Shown: positions 1 to 6,868, counted from the first letter of the stretch. The stretch is 13,465 nt of DNA from JAFALX01 sp036378495 (GCA_036378495.1 DASUWI010000048.1:1-13465); one strand, 5' to 3'. The notes: a model not told the origin generated them from the sequence alone. Program-made: numbers and translations.

Positions 1-520
1 AGAACCAGATCTCCTTGGCACGCTTGAACCCGATGGTCCGGGCCAGCAGCCCGGACCCGTAGCCGGCATCGAACGAGCCAACTTTCGGACCACTCTGGCC
101 GAAACGTGCATTCTCCGCGGCGATGGTCAGATCGCAGACCACATGCAGCACGTGGCCTCCGCCGATCGCGTATCCGGCAACCATGGCCACAACCGGTTTG
201 GGCAGGCGGCGGATCTGCACATGGAGGTCGAGCACGTTGAGGCGTCCGATGCCGTGCGCGTCGCGGTAGCCGTCCGCGCCACGGATGCGCTGATCGCCGC
301 CGGAACAGAAGGCGTCGGGGCCCTCACCGGTGAGGATGATCGCGCCGATCGCGGGGTCGTCGCGGGCCAGGTCGAAGGCGCGGGACAGCTCGAACAGCGT
401 GGTGGGCCGGAAGGCGTTGCGCACCTCGGGCCGGTTGATGGTGATCTTGGCGATGCCCTCGCCCGTCTCGTAGCGAATGTCCTCCCACTCCCCCGACGCC
501 GTCCACTGCACGTTTTGCAC
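1..520 (-). CDS. menB: 1,4-dihydroxy-2-naphthoyl-CoA synthase MenB (partial, C-terminus outside window)
   Basis: MenB is a crotonase-fold enzyme that closes the second ring of the naphthoquinone by converting o-succinylbenzoyl-CoA to 1,4-dihydroxy-2-naphthoyl-CoA in cytoplasmic menaquinone synthesis. The 173 visible residues match the family throughout: NRPEVRNAFRP (29-39), the oxyanion-region FCSGGDQRIRG (71-81), LNVLDLHVQIR (95-105), GYAIGGGHVLH (116-126), CDLTIAAENARFGQTGPKVGSFD (129-151) and a final AKEIWF. The Gly in QTGPK is the form seen in bicarbonate-dependent (type I) MenB such as that of E. coli, unlike the Asp form of mycobacteria; this is family knowledge applied to the motif. 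The GTG start at 520 has AGGAG only two bases upstream. A second in-frame GTG at 511 would have an 11-base spacer, so the exact start is uncertain. The gene diverges from menE across about 91 bp. About 100 residues are missing at the window edge. Confidence 0.97.
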   Translation of the reverse strand, partial: MQNVQWTASGEWEDIRYETGEGIAKITINRPEVRNAFRPTTLFELSRAFDLARDDPAIGAIILTGEGPDAFCSGGDQRIRGADGYRDAHGIGRLNVLDLHVQIRRLPKPVVAMVAGYAIGGGHVLHVVCDLTIAAENARFGQSGPKVGSFDAGYGSGLLARTIGFKRAKEIWF

Positions 521-599
521 TGCTCCTGAGCGATGGATCCAACTCCCACCCGTCTGCCAGCGATCGTACTCCGCGGCCGCCGGGGGACCCCGAGGCCCG

Positions 600-605
600 T
601 AGGCT
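600..605 (+). promoter_or_regulatory. -10-like box TAGGCT placed for a leaderless menE transcript
   Basis: TAGGCT fits the TANNNT pattern of a housekeeping -10 box and lies six bases before the GTG start of menE, which has no convincing Shine-Dalgarno sequence. Transcription would begin at or next to the GTG. No good -35 hexamer is visible at 16-18 bp. The same 10-mer CGTAGGCTCA recurs before the DUF899 gene (7015-7024), and a TAGACT box has the same six-base spacing to another GTG (2272-2284). Confidence 0.45.
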
Positions 606-611
606 CATGGC

Positions 612-1802
612 GTGGGCATTCCCGCGCTTCCCCGCCTCGCCGCCGGCGACCTGGTGGCGTGCGTTCTCCCGCCCGGTGATGCCTGGCTCCCGCTGCTCCG
701 GGAGCTGTGGGAGGCGCGAGCGGCGCTCCTGCCCGTCGATGTCCGCGCGCCGGAGGAGGAGCGGACGGCGCTGCTCCGGCGCGCCCGTCCCACGGTGGTC
801 GTGACTCCAAGCGGAGCCGAGCGCGTCGAGGGCGTGCCCGCGGGTGAGGACGTCGGCGCCGTGGTCGCCACCTCGGGCAGCAGCGGCGCGGCGCGACTGG
901 TGGAGCTCGGTCGCGCCGCGCTGTCGGCGGCGGTGACCGCGTCCGGCGCAGCCCTCGGCGCCACGACGGGGGACGCATGGCTCTGCTGCATCCCGGTGGC
1001 GCACATCGGCGGGCTGCTGGTGCTGCTGCGCGGCGTGGTGGGCGGTGCCCCCGTGACGGTGCAGCCGGGGTTCGCGGTCGATGCCGTTCGTGATGCCGCC
1101 GGCGCGCGCTTCATCTCCGTGGTGCCGACGCAGCTGCGCCGCCTCTTCGATGCCGGTGTCGACTGCACGCGGTTCCACGCCATGCTCGTCGGTGGCGCGC
1201 CGCTCCCGGACGAGCTGGCCGCGGATGCACGGCGCCGCGGCGTCAACGCGGTGTCGACGTACGGGCTGACCGAGTCGTGTGGTGGTGTCGTCTACGACGG
1301 GCGCCCGCTACCCGGAACCGAGGTCCGCGTCAGCGGCACCGGCGAGGTGCAGCTGCGGGGCCCCACGCTGATGCGTGCCTACCGGTTCGACGAGCGTGCC
1401 ACCAGCGGCGCGTTCACCGGCGACGGCTGGTTGCGCACGCACGATGCGGGTGAGCTCCACGGCGGCGTGCTCACCGTGCACGGGCGGCTCGACGACGTCA
1501 TCGTCAGCGGCGGCGAAAAAGTGTGGCCGCTCGAGGTCGAGACGTCGCTGGCGACGCACCCGGCCGTCGCAGAGGTCGCGGTCCGCGGCAGGCCGGACCC
1601 GGAGTGGGGCGAGCGCGTGGTCGCGTTCGTTGTTCCCCGCGACGGCGACCCGCCTACGCTCGACTCACTTCGCACGCACGTGGCGCACCAGCTGGCGCGC
1701 TACAAGGTTCCGCGCGAGCTGGTCATCGTCGAGGCGCTGAGCCGCACGTCACTGGGCAAGGTGCGACGCGATCCGCGGCGACCGGCTACAGGTGACCGGT
1801 GA
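612..1802 (+). CDS. menE: o-succinylbenzoate-CoA ligase MenE (adenylate-forming enzyme)
   Basis: This 396-aa protein belongs to the acyl/aryl-CoA synthetase (ANL) superfamily. MenE activates o-succinylbenzoate with ATP and CoA in the cytoplasm, supplying the substrate of MenB, whose gene is divergent next door. Visible motifs are the P-loop region ATSGSSGAARLVE (86-98), the A5 motif YGLTE (217-221), Asp278 in WLRTHDAGE, the hinge region GRLDDVIVSGGEKVWPLEVE (291-310), and the C-terminal SRTSLGKVRR with the expected catalytic Lys383. The short length suits MenE, which usually lacks part of the N-terminal domain of longer ligases. Two motifs are degenerate: the Lys usually found in the P-loop (TGxPKG) is absent, and the usual TGD before the ribose-binding Asp is THD. 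The GTG start has no clear RBS. An ATG at 607 is out of frame. The 3' end overlaps the convergent membrane-protein gene by 17 bp. A related acyl-CoA ligase cannot be excluded, but the menB neighbour favours MenE. Confidence 0.88.
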   Translation: MGIPALPRLAAGDLVACVLPPGDAWLPLLRELWEARAALLPVDVRAPEEERTALLRRARPTVVVTPSGAERVEGVPAGEDVGAVVATSGSSGAARLVELGRAALSAAVTASGAALGATTGDAWLCCIPVAHIGGLLVLLRGVVGGAPVTVQPGFAVDAVRDAAGARFISVVPTQLRRLFDAGVDCTRFHAMLVGGAPLPDELAADARRRGVNAVSTYGLTESCGGVVYDGRPLPGTEVRVSGTGEVQLRGPTLMRAYRFDERATSGAFTGDGWLRTHDAGELHGGVLTVHGRLDDVIVSGGEKVWPLEVETSLATHPAVAEVAVRGRPDPEWGERVVAFVVPRDGDPPTLDSLRTHVAHQLARYKVPRELVIVEALSRTSLGKVRRDPRRPATGDR

Positions 1803-2157
1803 CGCGAAGCACGTTCGCCACCGGCGCCACCATGCTGGTGACGATGAACACCGTCAGCACGACGCGGCGCATGCGCCAGCGCAGACGCAGCAGCAGGAGC
1901 AGCGCGACGACGAGCACCGCGATCGCCAGCTTGAACACGTAGCCGGCGGCCGGCGCCGCCGCCATCAGGTGGTCGAACAGCGGGTTCGCCTCGCTGAAGC
2001 GCCCCGTGCTCAGCGCGAACGCGGTGGTCACCGAGTCGAGCACCTGCATCGCCAGGAAGGCGCCCACCAGGATCCAGGTGTCGCGATAGCGGAAGAGCTG
2101 CCGCAGCCACCGGCCGTCGCGGGCCAGCGCCGCCTCGCCTGTCGATCGCATCCCCAT
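1786..2157 (-). CDS. DUF5658-like small integral membrane protein
   Basis: This 123-aa protein has a basic N-terminal segment (1-26) and three probable transmembrane helices at about 28-50, 68-92 and 98-117. The LDSVTTAFALSTG segment in helix 1, followed by EANPLF (56-61), is the signature I associate with DUF5658, a family of unknown function in the cytoplasmic membrane. The start is supported by AAGGAG seven bases before the ATG at 2157; a second ATG two codons in is also possible. It is convergent with menE, and their last 17 bp overlap so that each stop codon lies inside the other gene. I see nothing that ties it to menaquinone synthesis beyond position. Confidence 0.82.
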   Translation of the reverse strand: MGMRSTGEAALARDGRWLRQLFRYRDTWILVGAFLAMQVLDSVTTAFALSTGRFSEANPLFDHLMAAAPAAGYVFKLAIAVLVVALLLLLRLRWRMRRVVLTVFIVTSMVAPVANVLRVTGHL

Positions 2158-2248
2158 CCCGGTGCTCCTTGCCCCGCGTTTTCAGCCCAGGGGCTCCGAA
2201 CGCGTCAGAGCCACCAGACGTGAGTGTGACAGGAAACCGGTGGGGTCG

Positions 2249-2277
2249 TCGACTGTCTGCGGGGAGAGCCATAGACT
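2249..2277 (+). promoter_or_regulatory. Candidate promoter TCGACT-N17-TAGACT for the 54-codon gene
   Basis: A -35-like TCGACT (2249-2254) and a -10-like TAGACT (2272-2277) are separated by 17 bp. The predicted start point falls on the GTG at 2284, six bases after the -10 box, so the mRNA would be leaderless. It lies in the 126-bp gap between two divergent membrane-protein genes (2158-2283). Apart from the RBS of the minus-strand gene, I see nothing else in that gap. Confidence 0.5.
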
Positions 2278-2283
2278 GGTGGC

Positions 2284-2448
2284 GTGGCCGCCGTCATCGT
2301 CCTGATCGTCCTGGCGGTGTTGATCGGAGCCGTGCTGCTCTGGGGCACAACTCTGCCGCCGACACGACCACGTCCGGACAGCCGCTACCGCGGACGCACC
2401 TTCATGAGCGTCCATCGCCGCCTGCAGCGGCGACCTCCGCACCGCTGA
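2284..2448 (+). CDS. Predicted 54-aa single-pass membrane peptide
   Basis: This short frame encodes one strongly hydrophobic segment of Val, Ile, Leu and Ala (residues 2-20, ending at a Trp), then a linker with Pro (TTLPPTRPRP), then an Arg/His-rich tail (RYRGRTFMSVHRRLQRR). The charge pattern predicts one transmembrane helix with a basic C-terminal tail kept in the cytoplasm. GTG at 2284 is the only start, because an in-frame TAG lies at 2272. There is no Shine-Dalgarno sequence, but a promoter-like TAGACT sits six bases upstream. The hydrophobic frame, the fitting promoter and the stop 12 bp before the convergent TetR gene support a real gene. I do not recognise the family and cannot assign a function. 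Confidence 0.6.
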   Translation: MAAVIVLIVLAVLIGAVLLWGTTLPPTRPRPDSRYRGRTFMSVHRRLQRRPPHR

Positions 2449-2460
2449 GCCGCGCGATCC

Positions 2461-3075
2461 CTATCGACGTGCGGCGGCGCTGCTCTGACGCCACGAGTGG
2501 ATGTCGGCGAGCATCGCCTCGCACACGCCCAGCGCGCGCTCCGGATCGACCGGCACGATCAGCCACGCGGCGAACGTCGACACCGCCAGCAACCGTGCGC
2601 GGTGCTCCTGGGGGCTCAGCCCCCTCTGTTCCAGCGGCTGCGCCTGACGCAGCCCGTTGCTGAAGGCGCGGTACAGCCTGTCCCAGTACTCGGCTGCGCG
2701 AATGTCGGCCTGGGAGAGCTGGTCGCGGCCCAGCCCGGCGATCGAGTTGGCCCACAGACATCCGCATCGGGACGGGAGTCCCTCCTGACGGAACAGGTCC
2801 ACGAGCCGCCTCACGAAGTCCTCGACGCTTGAAGCGCCGGCGGTCTCTGACTCCAGGGGACACAGGAGCGGGTCGATGAACCCCCGGATGTAGGCGTCGA
2901 GCGCCTGCACGAAGAGCTGCTGCTTGCTGCCGAAGGCCTGATACAGGCTCGAGCGGCTGAGGCCGGTGGCGGCCTCGAGATCCGACACGGCTGCGCCTTC
3001 GTATCCGCGTTCCCAGAACGCGTCCCTGGCGGCGGTCACCACAGCATCGACGCTGTACCCGCGACGTCGTCCCAC
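2461..3075 (-). CDS. TetR/AcrR-family transcriptional regulator
   Basis: This 204-aa protein has the usual TetR length and layout. The N-terminal HTH domain runs from about residue 6 to 55: the first helix SVDAVVTAARDAFWERGYEGAAV, the recognition region LEAATGLSRSSLYQAFGSKQQLF, and the following helix. The C-terminal ligand and dimer domain contains the CGCLWANS motif (104-111), similar to the GCL-x-N element of one TetR subfamily in which small reactive molecules or drugs are ligands. The ligand here is unknown. The start is placed at the GTG at 3075, directly before the HTH domain and next to a G-rich stretch (GGGGGGG). The open frame continues upstream, but the added residues are not TetR-like. 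It is divergent from the Crp/Fnr-like gene, which it may regulate, and converges on the small membrane gene with a 12-bp gap. Confidence 0.93.
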   Translation of the reverse strand: MGRRRGYSVDAVVTAARDAFWERGYEGAAVSDLEAATGLSRSSLYQAFGSKQQLFVQALDAYIRGFIDPLLCPLESETAGASSVEDFVRRLVDLFRQEGLPSRCGCLWANSIAGLGRDQLSQADIRAAEYWDRLYRAFSNGLRQAQPLEQRGLSPQEHRARLLAVSTFAAWLIVPVDPERALGVCEAMLADIHSWRQSSAAARR

Positions 3076-3093
3076 CTCGGCCCCCCCGATGTT

Positions 3094-3108
3094 CCGCCCA
3101 CAGGGCGG
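3094..3108. promoter_or_regulatory. Palindrome CCGCCC-ACA-GGGCGG upstream of the TetR gene
   Basis: Perfect 6-bp inverted arms around a 3-bp centre lie 18 bp before the TetR start, in the region shared with the divergent Crp/Fnr-like gene. TetR proteins usually bind palindromes of this kind near their own promoter, so it is a candidate operator; it could also form an RNA hairpin in the TetR leader. The rest of the 165-bp gap (3076-3240) holds a -10-like TACAAT at 3128-3133 on the plus strand and a GCCGGCAGCCGGC element at about 3138-3150. Confidence 0.4.
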
Positions 3109-3240
3109 CTGCTTACAAACCGTGCAGTACAATTCGCCGCCGGCAGCCGGCCACGGTGATGGTGACCAATAGCATATGCCCCGCTGGGAGTCCAAGCATC
3201 CCACGCCTCGCAAGCACCTGAGGACTGCTCCCCAAAACGC

Positions 3241-3951
3241 ATGACGGTACTCACAACAGCAGGCGCGACTGCGGCCACCGCGTGGACGCGGCGGCGCGTC
3301 CGCGAGCCCGAGGCCCTGTGGCAGGAGCTCGTGGCCGCCGCTCCGGTCGTCGAGGTGGACGCCGCATGCCCCGTTCCCGCAGACGGGCTGCTCAATGACG
3401 CCGCCGCCGCGGTGCTCGACGGCGTGGTCCGCGTGTTCACCGTCTGCAGCGCCGGCCGCCAGCTCACCGTGCGCTACTGCCGCCCCGGCGACCTGTTCGG
3501 TCTGGCCACGGCCCTCACGGGCGCGGGAGTTCCCCGCGCGGAGGCCGTGACCACGGTCTCGCTTGCAGTGATCTCCACCCCGTCGATGCGGGAGCTCGCC
3601 TTGCGCGACGCACAGTTCGCCTGGTCGCTGGCGCACGAGATCGCGGCCGCGTCGATGGACGGTGTGCGCACGGTCGCGGCGCAGCAGCAGCGCTCCACGC
3701 TCTCGCAGGTGGCGGCGCACCTCCTGGAGTGGGCCGCGATGACGGGCAAAGGACAGAGCGTCGCCCTGGTCAACCATCAGCAGCTCGCCGACGCCACCGG
3801 CACGGCGCGCGAGGTCGTCACCCGGGCGCTGGCGAGCCTGCGCGAGCTCGGTGTCGTCGAGACCCGCCGCGGCGCCGTGGTGATCACGGATCCGCCAGCG
3901 CTCACACGGGTCGCGGAACGAGGCGAAGCGCTGTCGCGCTCACGCGGCTAG
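3241..3951 (+). CDS. Crp/Fnr-family transcriptional regulator
   Basis: This 236-aa protein has an N-terminal cyclic-nucleotide-binding-like beta domain (about 25-120, including VVRVFTVCSAGRQLTVRYCRPGDLFGLATAL), a dimerisation helix (about 125-165) and a C-terminal winged HTH (about 177-216: NHQQLADATGTAREVVTRALASLRELGVVETRRGAVVI). The PGDLFG turn is present, but the Glu that follows it in cAMP-binding proteins is replaced (GLATAL), so a cAMP ligand is unlikely. Four cysteines or near-cysteine positions are scattered (Cys43, Cys69, Cys80), with no Fnr-type iron-sulphur cluster motif. The ATG has no good RBS (GAGGA is 16 bases away). It is divergent from the TetR gene and its stop codon abuts that of the LuxR-type gene with no base between them. 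Its targets are unknown. Confidence 0.9.
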   Translation: MTVLTTAGATAATAWTRRRVREPEALWQELVAAAPVVEVDAACPVPADGLLNDAAAAVLDGVVRVFTVCSAGRQLTVRYCRPGDLFGLATALTGAGVPRAEAVTTVSLAVISTPSMRELALRDAQFAWSLAHEIAAASMDGVRTVAAQQQRSTLSQVAAHLLEWAAMTGKGQSVALVNHQQLADATGTAREVVTRALASLRELGVVETRRGAVVITDPPALTRVAERGEALSRSRG

Positions 3952-6552
3952 CTAGCGCATTTCCGCGCCGGCGAGCTCATGCGCGCGTAGTGCGGCCTCC
4001 CGTCGCGTCCGCACCGAGAGCTTCGCCAGGATCGCCGAGACGTGGTGATCCACCGTCTTGGACGACAGGAACAGGCGTTGCGCGATGTCGGGGTTGCGCA
4101 ACCCTTCGGAGAGCAGTGTCAGCACCTCGAGCTCGCGTGCCGTCAGCCCCGCCGGGTTCTGCAGCGTGCGCGGACGTGGGCCGCGGGGGACGCTGCTGAC
4201 GCCGAGGTCGCGAAGCCGCTGTGTTATCTCCGCAATCGCCGGCTTCGCCCCGAGCCTGGACAGCTCCGCAATCGCTGTGCGGAGGTCTGCTTCGTCCGGA
4301 CTGTCGGCGAGCGCAATCGCGGCCTCGTAGGGTTCTCCGCGCGCGGTCCGCAGCGCACGGGCAGCCTTCCAGTCGCCTTCGATCTGAAGCGCATATGCGG
4401 GGGCAGCGCGAGCTGTCGGGGTGCTCAGAGCTCCTGCCTTCCACATCCAGTAGCTGAGCTCGCCGATGAACCAGGGCTGGTCGAGATCGAGCGCCGATGC
4501 CAGCGTGTCACTCACCTCCGCCGGAATGTCTGCGGCGCGGCCGCCGAACCAGCTTGCCTCGGCGCGCGCCGCGACGACCGGGGCGACGAACTGCAGGTCA
4601 CCGGCGCGACGCGCGTGAGCGAGCGCATCGTCAAGCAGCGCCCAGGGGTCGCCGTCACCGCGGCGAATGTGGACGCGCGCGATCGTCGTCGTCAGCGACA
4701 CCTTGCTGATGCGCGACAGCCGGCCGTCGCGGCACAGCTCGGTGGCGAGCGAGGCCGCGCCGTCCCAGTCACCCAACATGAATCGCAATTCCGCGAGTCC
4801 GCAGCCGATGCAGGAGCGGTTCGACTCCAAGTCATGCTCGACGCAGTAGCGCATGCCCTCCTCGAAGTAGGCACGGGCTCTGGGCAAGCGGCTCTGGTCG
4901 ACGCTCACCGCGCCAAGGTTGGTCCAGGCACGGGCCGCGTCGTCCTCGAGGCCCAGGTCCACCGCCACCTGCAGGCTCTCCAGCAGGAGCGCCTCACCGC
5001 TGTCGTCGCCGCTCTGCATGCGAGCCGTGCCTAGGTTGTTCAAGGCATGGGCGACGATGGGCAGCTCGCCGAGCTCGCGCGCCAGCGTAATCGCCTTTCC
5101 TGACCAGATCTCGGTTTCTTCCATTCTGCGACCAAGCATGCAGAGCTGCCCCTTGGCACTGTATGCCATGGCCAGCTCCTTCCCCGGTGGAAGCGTTTCG
5201 AGCGCGGTGATCGCACCCGCTGCAGCATCCTCCGCCTCCGGCGTCTGGCCGCTCAGCCAGTACACTCGCGATAGCCAGCGCAGGGTGTCACCGACCTTGA
5301 GCTCATCACCGAGTTCGCGCCACAGCTGCAGCGCATGGTTGATGAGCGCCAGCGCCTCCTGTTGATCGTCAATGAGGTGACGCTCGTAGGAGGCGCGCAC
5401 CATCAGCTCTGCCCGAGCGCGCGGCTCGAGACGGTTGGCGAACCGCAGCGCCTGTTCGTAATGCGCGGCAGCTGCGCGATGGGACTTGAGCGACGCCGCG
5501 AGCGCGGCGGCAGCAGGGGCGAACTCGAGCGTCGCGTCGGCGTCCCCCGCGGCTTCGGCGTGGTCGGCAAGGATGTCGAGGTGGGCGCGGTGTTCAGGTG
5601 CGTCGCGGAGTATTGCCAGCACCTCCGCGTGGAGAGCAGTGCGGCGCCCTGGACTGATCGCACCGACCACCGCTTGACGCGCCAGCTCGTGGCGGAATTC
5701 ATAGTGCGGTGGCGCGTACTGCAGAAGACCGCGAGCGACACACTCGTCGAGGTGCGCCAGCTCTACACCGGGCATCCGTGTGATCCCAGACCGCTCGATG
5801 CGGGAGCCGGCGATGGCGGCTGCCTCCAGCGCGGCGCGTGCCGCGGATGACAGCCGCGCCGCTCGAGACAGCACAACGTCGCTGACCGTCGGAGGCAGCA
5901 CGTGGACACCACCCGCGATCACCTCGGTGACGAAGTACGCGTTGCCCCCCGTCTCGCGATGCAGCGTCTCGGCGTCTATCGCGGTCCCGGCCGCCAGCTG
6001 GGCGACCGCCGCTTCGGACAGCGGAGGAACGGAGAGGCGGTGCACCGAGTCAACGGGCGTGAGGTCGCCGAGAAGGAGCCGCATCGGATGCTGGAGGCCA
6101 AGCTCGTCGTGGCGGTAGCTGGCCACTATCAGCACGCGTGCGCCGGCAAGACGGCGGCCGAGAAAGCGCAGCAGGTCGAGCGTCGCCTCGTCGGCCCAGT
6201 GCAGGTCCTCGAAAAGAACGACCGCTGCCCGTTCCTGGCCTCGAATCGCATGCAGCGTGACGTCAAAGACCTCCCCGCGGTGCCCGTCCTTGATCAGCGG
6301 GGCGATGCCCTCACCGAGCTGCGACGCGATGTCGAGCAGCGGGCCGAGTGGACGGGGCGTGCCCAGTGAATCGCAAATGCCCCACATCGTGGGCGTGGTG
6401 CGTGAGACGGAGTCGCAGAAGCGCCGCAACAACGCCGTCTTGCCGGAGCCGGCGTCACCGGCAATCAGAGCCATGCGACCCGCACCGCCCTCGGCGTCGG
6501 CCAGCAACGACCCCAACACCTGCAGCTGGGCGTCCCTCTCCAGCAGGTCCAT
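3952..6552 (-). CDS. LuxR-family regulator with N-terminal STAND/AAA ATPase and TPR-like repeats (LAL type)
   Basis: This 866-aa protein has the layout of large ATP-binding LuxR regulators related to MalT. The ATPase comes first, with Walker A GDAGSGKT (32-39) and Walker B VVLFEDLHWAD (111-121). A long alpha-helical, TPR-like middle follows (roughly 330-700, with repeats such as ALNNLGTARMQSG and AWTNLGAVSVDQSR). The LuxR/GerE HTH is at the C-terminus (about 803-860: LTARELEVLTLLSEGLRNPDIAQRL, then SSKTVDHHVSAILAKL). Such proteins are cytoplasmic switches that couple nucleotide binding and an inducer to transcription; the inducer here is not known. AAAGG lies 14 bases before the ATG, and the palindrome ATTCGCGAAT (6551-6560) overlaps the start codon. 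The gene lies 91 bp downstream of a small membrane-protein gene on the same strand, with a hairpin between them. Its stop is flush with that of the convergent Crp-like gene. Confidence 0.95.
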   Translation of the reverse strand: MDLLERDAQLQVLGSLLADAEGGAGRMALIAGDAGSGKTALLRRFCDSVSRTTPTMWGICDSLGTPRPLGPLLDIASQLGEGIAPLIKDGHRGEVFDVTLHAIRGQERAAVVLFEDLHWADEATLDLLRFLGRRLAGARVLIVASYRHDELGLQHPMRLLLGDLTPVDSVHRLSVPPLSEAAVAQLAAGTAIDAETLHRETGGNAYFVTEVIAGGVHVLPPTVSDVVLSRAARLSSAARAALEAAAIAGSRIERSGITRMPGVELAHLDECVARGLLQYAPPHYEFRHELARQAVVGAISPGRRTALHAEVLAILRDAPEHRAHLDILADHAEAAGDADATLEFAPAAAALAASLKSHRAAAAHYEQALRFANRLEPRARAELMVRASYERHLIDDQQEALALINHALQLWRELGDELKVGDTLRWLSRVYWLSGQTPEAEDAAAGAITALETLPPGKELAMAYSAKGQLCMLGRRMEETEIWSGKAITLARELGELPIVAHALNNLGTARMQSGDDSGEALLLESLQVAVDLGLEDDAARAWTNLGAVSVDQSRLPRARAYFEEGMRYCVEHDLESNRSCIGCGLAELRFMLGDWDGAASLATELCRDGRLSRISKVSLTTTIARVHIRRGDGDPWALLDDALAHARRAGDLQFVAPVVAARAEASWFGGRAADIPAEVSDTLASALDLDQPWFIGELSYWMWKAGALSTPTARAAPAYALQIEGDWKAARALRTARGEPYEAAIALADSPDEADLRTAIAELSRLGAKPAIAEITQRLRDLGVSSVPRGPRPRTLQNPAGLTARELEVLTLLSEGLRNPDIAQRLFLSSKTVDHHVSAILAKLSVRTRREAALRAHELAGAEMR

Positions 6553-6560
6553 TCGCGAAT
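6551..6560. repeat. Perfect 10-bp palindrome ATTCGCGAAT over the LuxR-type start codon
   Basis: The palindrome includes two bases of the ATG and ends before the presumed RBS. It could be an operator that blocks the gene, a small RNA hairpin, or chance. A 10-bp palindrome alone is weak evidence. Confidence 0.3.
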
Positions 6561-6608
6561 TCTGAACCTTTCCTAATCCTTTGACGAATCACTGCGCGCG
6601 CGGCGGAA

Positions 6609-6632
6609 GGGCCGGGCGGTCGCGCCCGGCCC
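6609..6632 (-). terminator. Strong GC hairpin between the small membrane gene and the LuxR-type gene
   Basis: GGGCCGGGCG (6609-6618) pairs perfectly with CGCCCGGCCC (6623-6632) around a 4-base loop. It begins 11 bases after the stop of the minus-strand small gene. There is no U-run, so it may be a U-poor terminator, a partial terminator that lowers read-through into the LuxR-type gene, or an RNA-stability element. Confidence 0.6.
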
Positions 6633-6643
6633 CTCCCGTTCCA

Positions 6644-6862
6644 CTAGCAACCCTTGCCGCTGCCGGTCCACACGCACGGGGCGTCTGACTGAGCCGGTGC
6701 AGCACTGCCGCCGGCGCTGACAACAGTGACCGGCGATGCGGCTGGCGCAGTGGTCAGACGAAGAACGTAGCCTCCCGCCAGTGCCGCGAGCACGAGGATC
6801 GCCACGGCGATTGCCAGCAGCGCCTCCCGAGGAAAGTGGATGAACCTGGAACGGGCTTCCAT
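6644..6862 (-). CDS. Predicted 72-aa single-pass membrane protein with two C-terminal cysteines
   Basis: The start at 6862 is chosen because AAGGAG (6869-6874) lies six bases upstream. The frame is open for 30 more codons, but that part lacks such a site. The protein has a basic N-terminus (MEARSRFIHFPRE), one hydrophobic helix at about 14-36 (ALLAIAVAILVLAALAGGYVL), and a Ser/Ala/Thr-rich tail ending in CVWTGSGKGC. By the positive-inside rule, the N-terminus is cytoplasmic and the tail external. The two cysteines (63 and 72) could form a small disulphide loop. It lies upstream of the LuxR-type regulator on the same strand. I do not recognise the family. A role in signalling to that regulator is only a guess from position. 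Confidence 0.75.
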   Translation of the reverse strand: MEARSRFIHFPREALLAIAVAILVLAALAGGYVLRLTTAPAASPVTVVSAGGSAAPAQSDAPCVWTGSGKGC

Positions 6863-6868
6863 GACCGT

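Noticed and set aside
3138..3150. GCCGGCAGCCGGC as an operator
   Set aside because: It is short, GC-rich and easily formed by chance at this base composition; no promoter element is linked to it.
2461..3777. A 438-codon open frame on the minus strand covering the TetR gene and the Crp-like gene
   Set aside because: Only its C-terminal 204 codons resemble a TetR protein. The upstream part is antisense to the well-supported Crp/Fnr-like gene and has the Arg/Gly-rich look of a shadow frame.
4042..5034. A 330-codon plus-strand frame within the LuxR-type gene
   Set aside because: It shows no recognisable domain; the minus-strand frame runs through the whole 2.6 kb with Walker and HTH motifs.
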